A stretch of 64,000 bases of DNA from contig JASXTE010000001.1 of assembly GCA_030280995.1 (NCBI GenBank), positions 32,979,700 to 33,043,699 on the forward strand, read 5' to 3'. The DNA is from Hemileia vastatrix (lineage: Eukaryota; Basidiomycota; Pucciniomycetes; Pucciniales; Zaghouaniaceae). Each line of letters opens with the position of its first letter. Within the stretch, counting starts at the first letter, position 1. The position numbers and the translations under genes are program-made. The notes under the pieces were generated by a model. It did not search any database, was not told the DNA's origin, and saw only the letters and a list, made by a program, of their open reading frames with translations. Shown here one piece after another: positions 63,701-64,000 of the stretch.

Positions 63701-64000
63701 GTGTTAAAGCATTCTTATGGGGAGCCCTACAAGATTCTAGTGTTTTGTTATGAAGCAAGGCAACAGAAACTAATTCCTATATCCGCAGCTTTAAAAGAAG
63801 ATTATATTGAAGTCATTAAAGAAAGAGTTCAAACTGGATTATATGAAAAATCATCATCAAGTTTTTCAATTCCAGTATTCTGTATTAAAAAAACTAATGG
63901 CAAGCTTAGGGTAGTTCATGATTTAAGAGAACTGAATAGGGTTACAATAAAAGATGCAGGAATAACACCTAGTTCTGAGGAGTTGATAGAAATTTTTTAG
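63701..64000 (+). pseudogene. Element G reverse transcriptase, N-terminal part (cut by window)
   Basis: KERVQTGLYEKSSSSFSIPV, FCIKKTNGKLRVVHDLRELN and RVTIKDAGITP: the RT fingers region including the VHDLxxLN block. A TAG closes the frame at 63998-64000, where the protein should continue, so the copy is probably dead. The rest lies outside the window. Confidence 0.8.

Overview
The window is almost entirely nested transposable elements. I see no host housekeeping gene, no tRNA or rRNA, and no CRISPR array. It is AT-rich, eukaryotic, and has short (58-75 bp) introns with GTAAGT/GTATGT donors. The mix of chromodomain Ty3/Gypsy elements, a PIF/Harbinger transposon with its Myb-like partner, a Helitron and a Tet/JBP-like 2OG-Fe(II) oxygenase gene best fits a repeat-rich basidiomycete, most likely a rust fungus (Pucciniales). 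That assignment is inference from gene families and composition, not from a marker gene.

Layout. 1-2501 (continuing at 11682-11863): an old Ty3 chromovirus remnant (C0, minus strand), cut at its left edge by a CACAG-type terminal repeat. 2502-11681: E1, a complete and very young chromodomain Ty3/Gypsy element inserted in C0, with identical-length 1142-bp LTRs, 5-bp TSD CAAGC and an open 2055-codon frame. 13758-32817: E2, an older related element on the minus strand (TSD AGTTT), itself interrupted by an 8.46-kb PIF/Harbinger transposon (15992-24448, TSD TATTA) and an 800-bp solo LTR (26338-27137, TSD TTTTC). 33370-34274: LTR plus gag of another chromovirus (C3). 36800-41659: a decayed Helitron Rep/helicase gene. 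41760-44400: simple and tandem repeats, including a 53-bp minisatellite. 44401-51863: E3, a third, decayed relative of E1 and E2 without a 5' LTR, with a MITE in its 3' LTR. 53749-56760 and 57425-58990: two chromovirus 3' halves (C1, C2). 59500-64000: a different fungal Gypsy element running off the window.

Main discovery. In E1, E2 and E3 the region upstream of gag carries a second, overlapping reading frame (+1). It is reached by splicing a short phase-0 intron (64, 64 and 58 bp). The +1 frame encodes a coiled coil (core SSHIKELK), a Q/P-rich linker, a Trp motif and a PPLPW end. Its peptide is conserved between elements with mostly silent changes, and it ends in ATGGTAA, overlapping the first well-placed gag-pol ATG. 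This looks like an accessory protein, or true Gag N-terminal protein, coupled to gag-pol by splicing and stop-start overlap. In E2 the linker has grown into a perfect 71-copy hexamer array (30021-30446).

Second discovery. The Harbinger element contains, besides a transposase and a Myb/trihelix-like gene, a decayed Tet/JBP-like dioxygenase gene and a large C-rich/G-rich inverted repeat.
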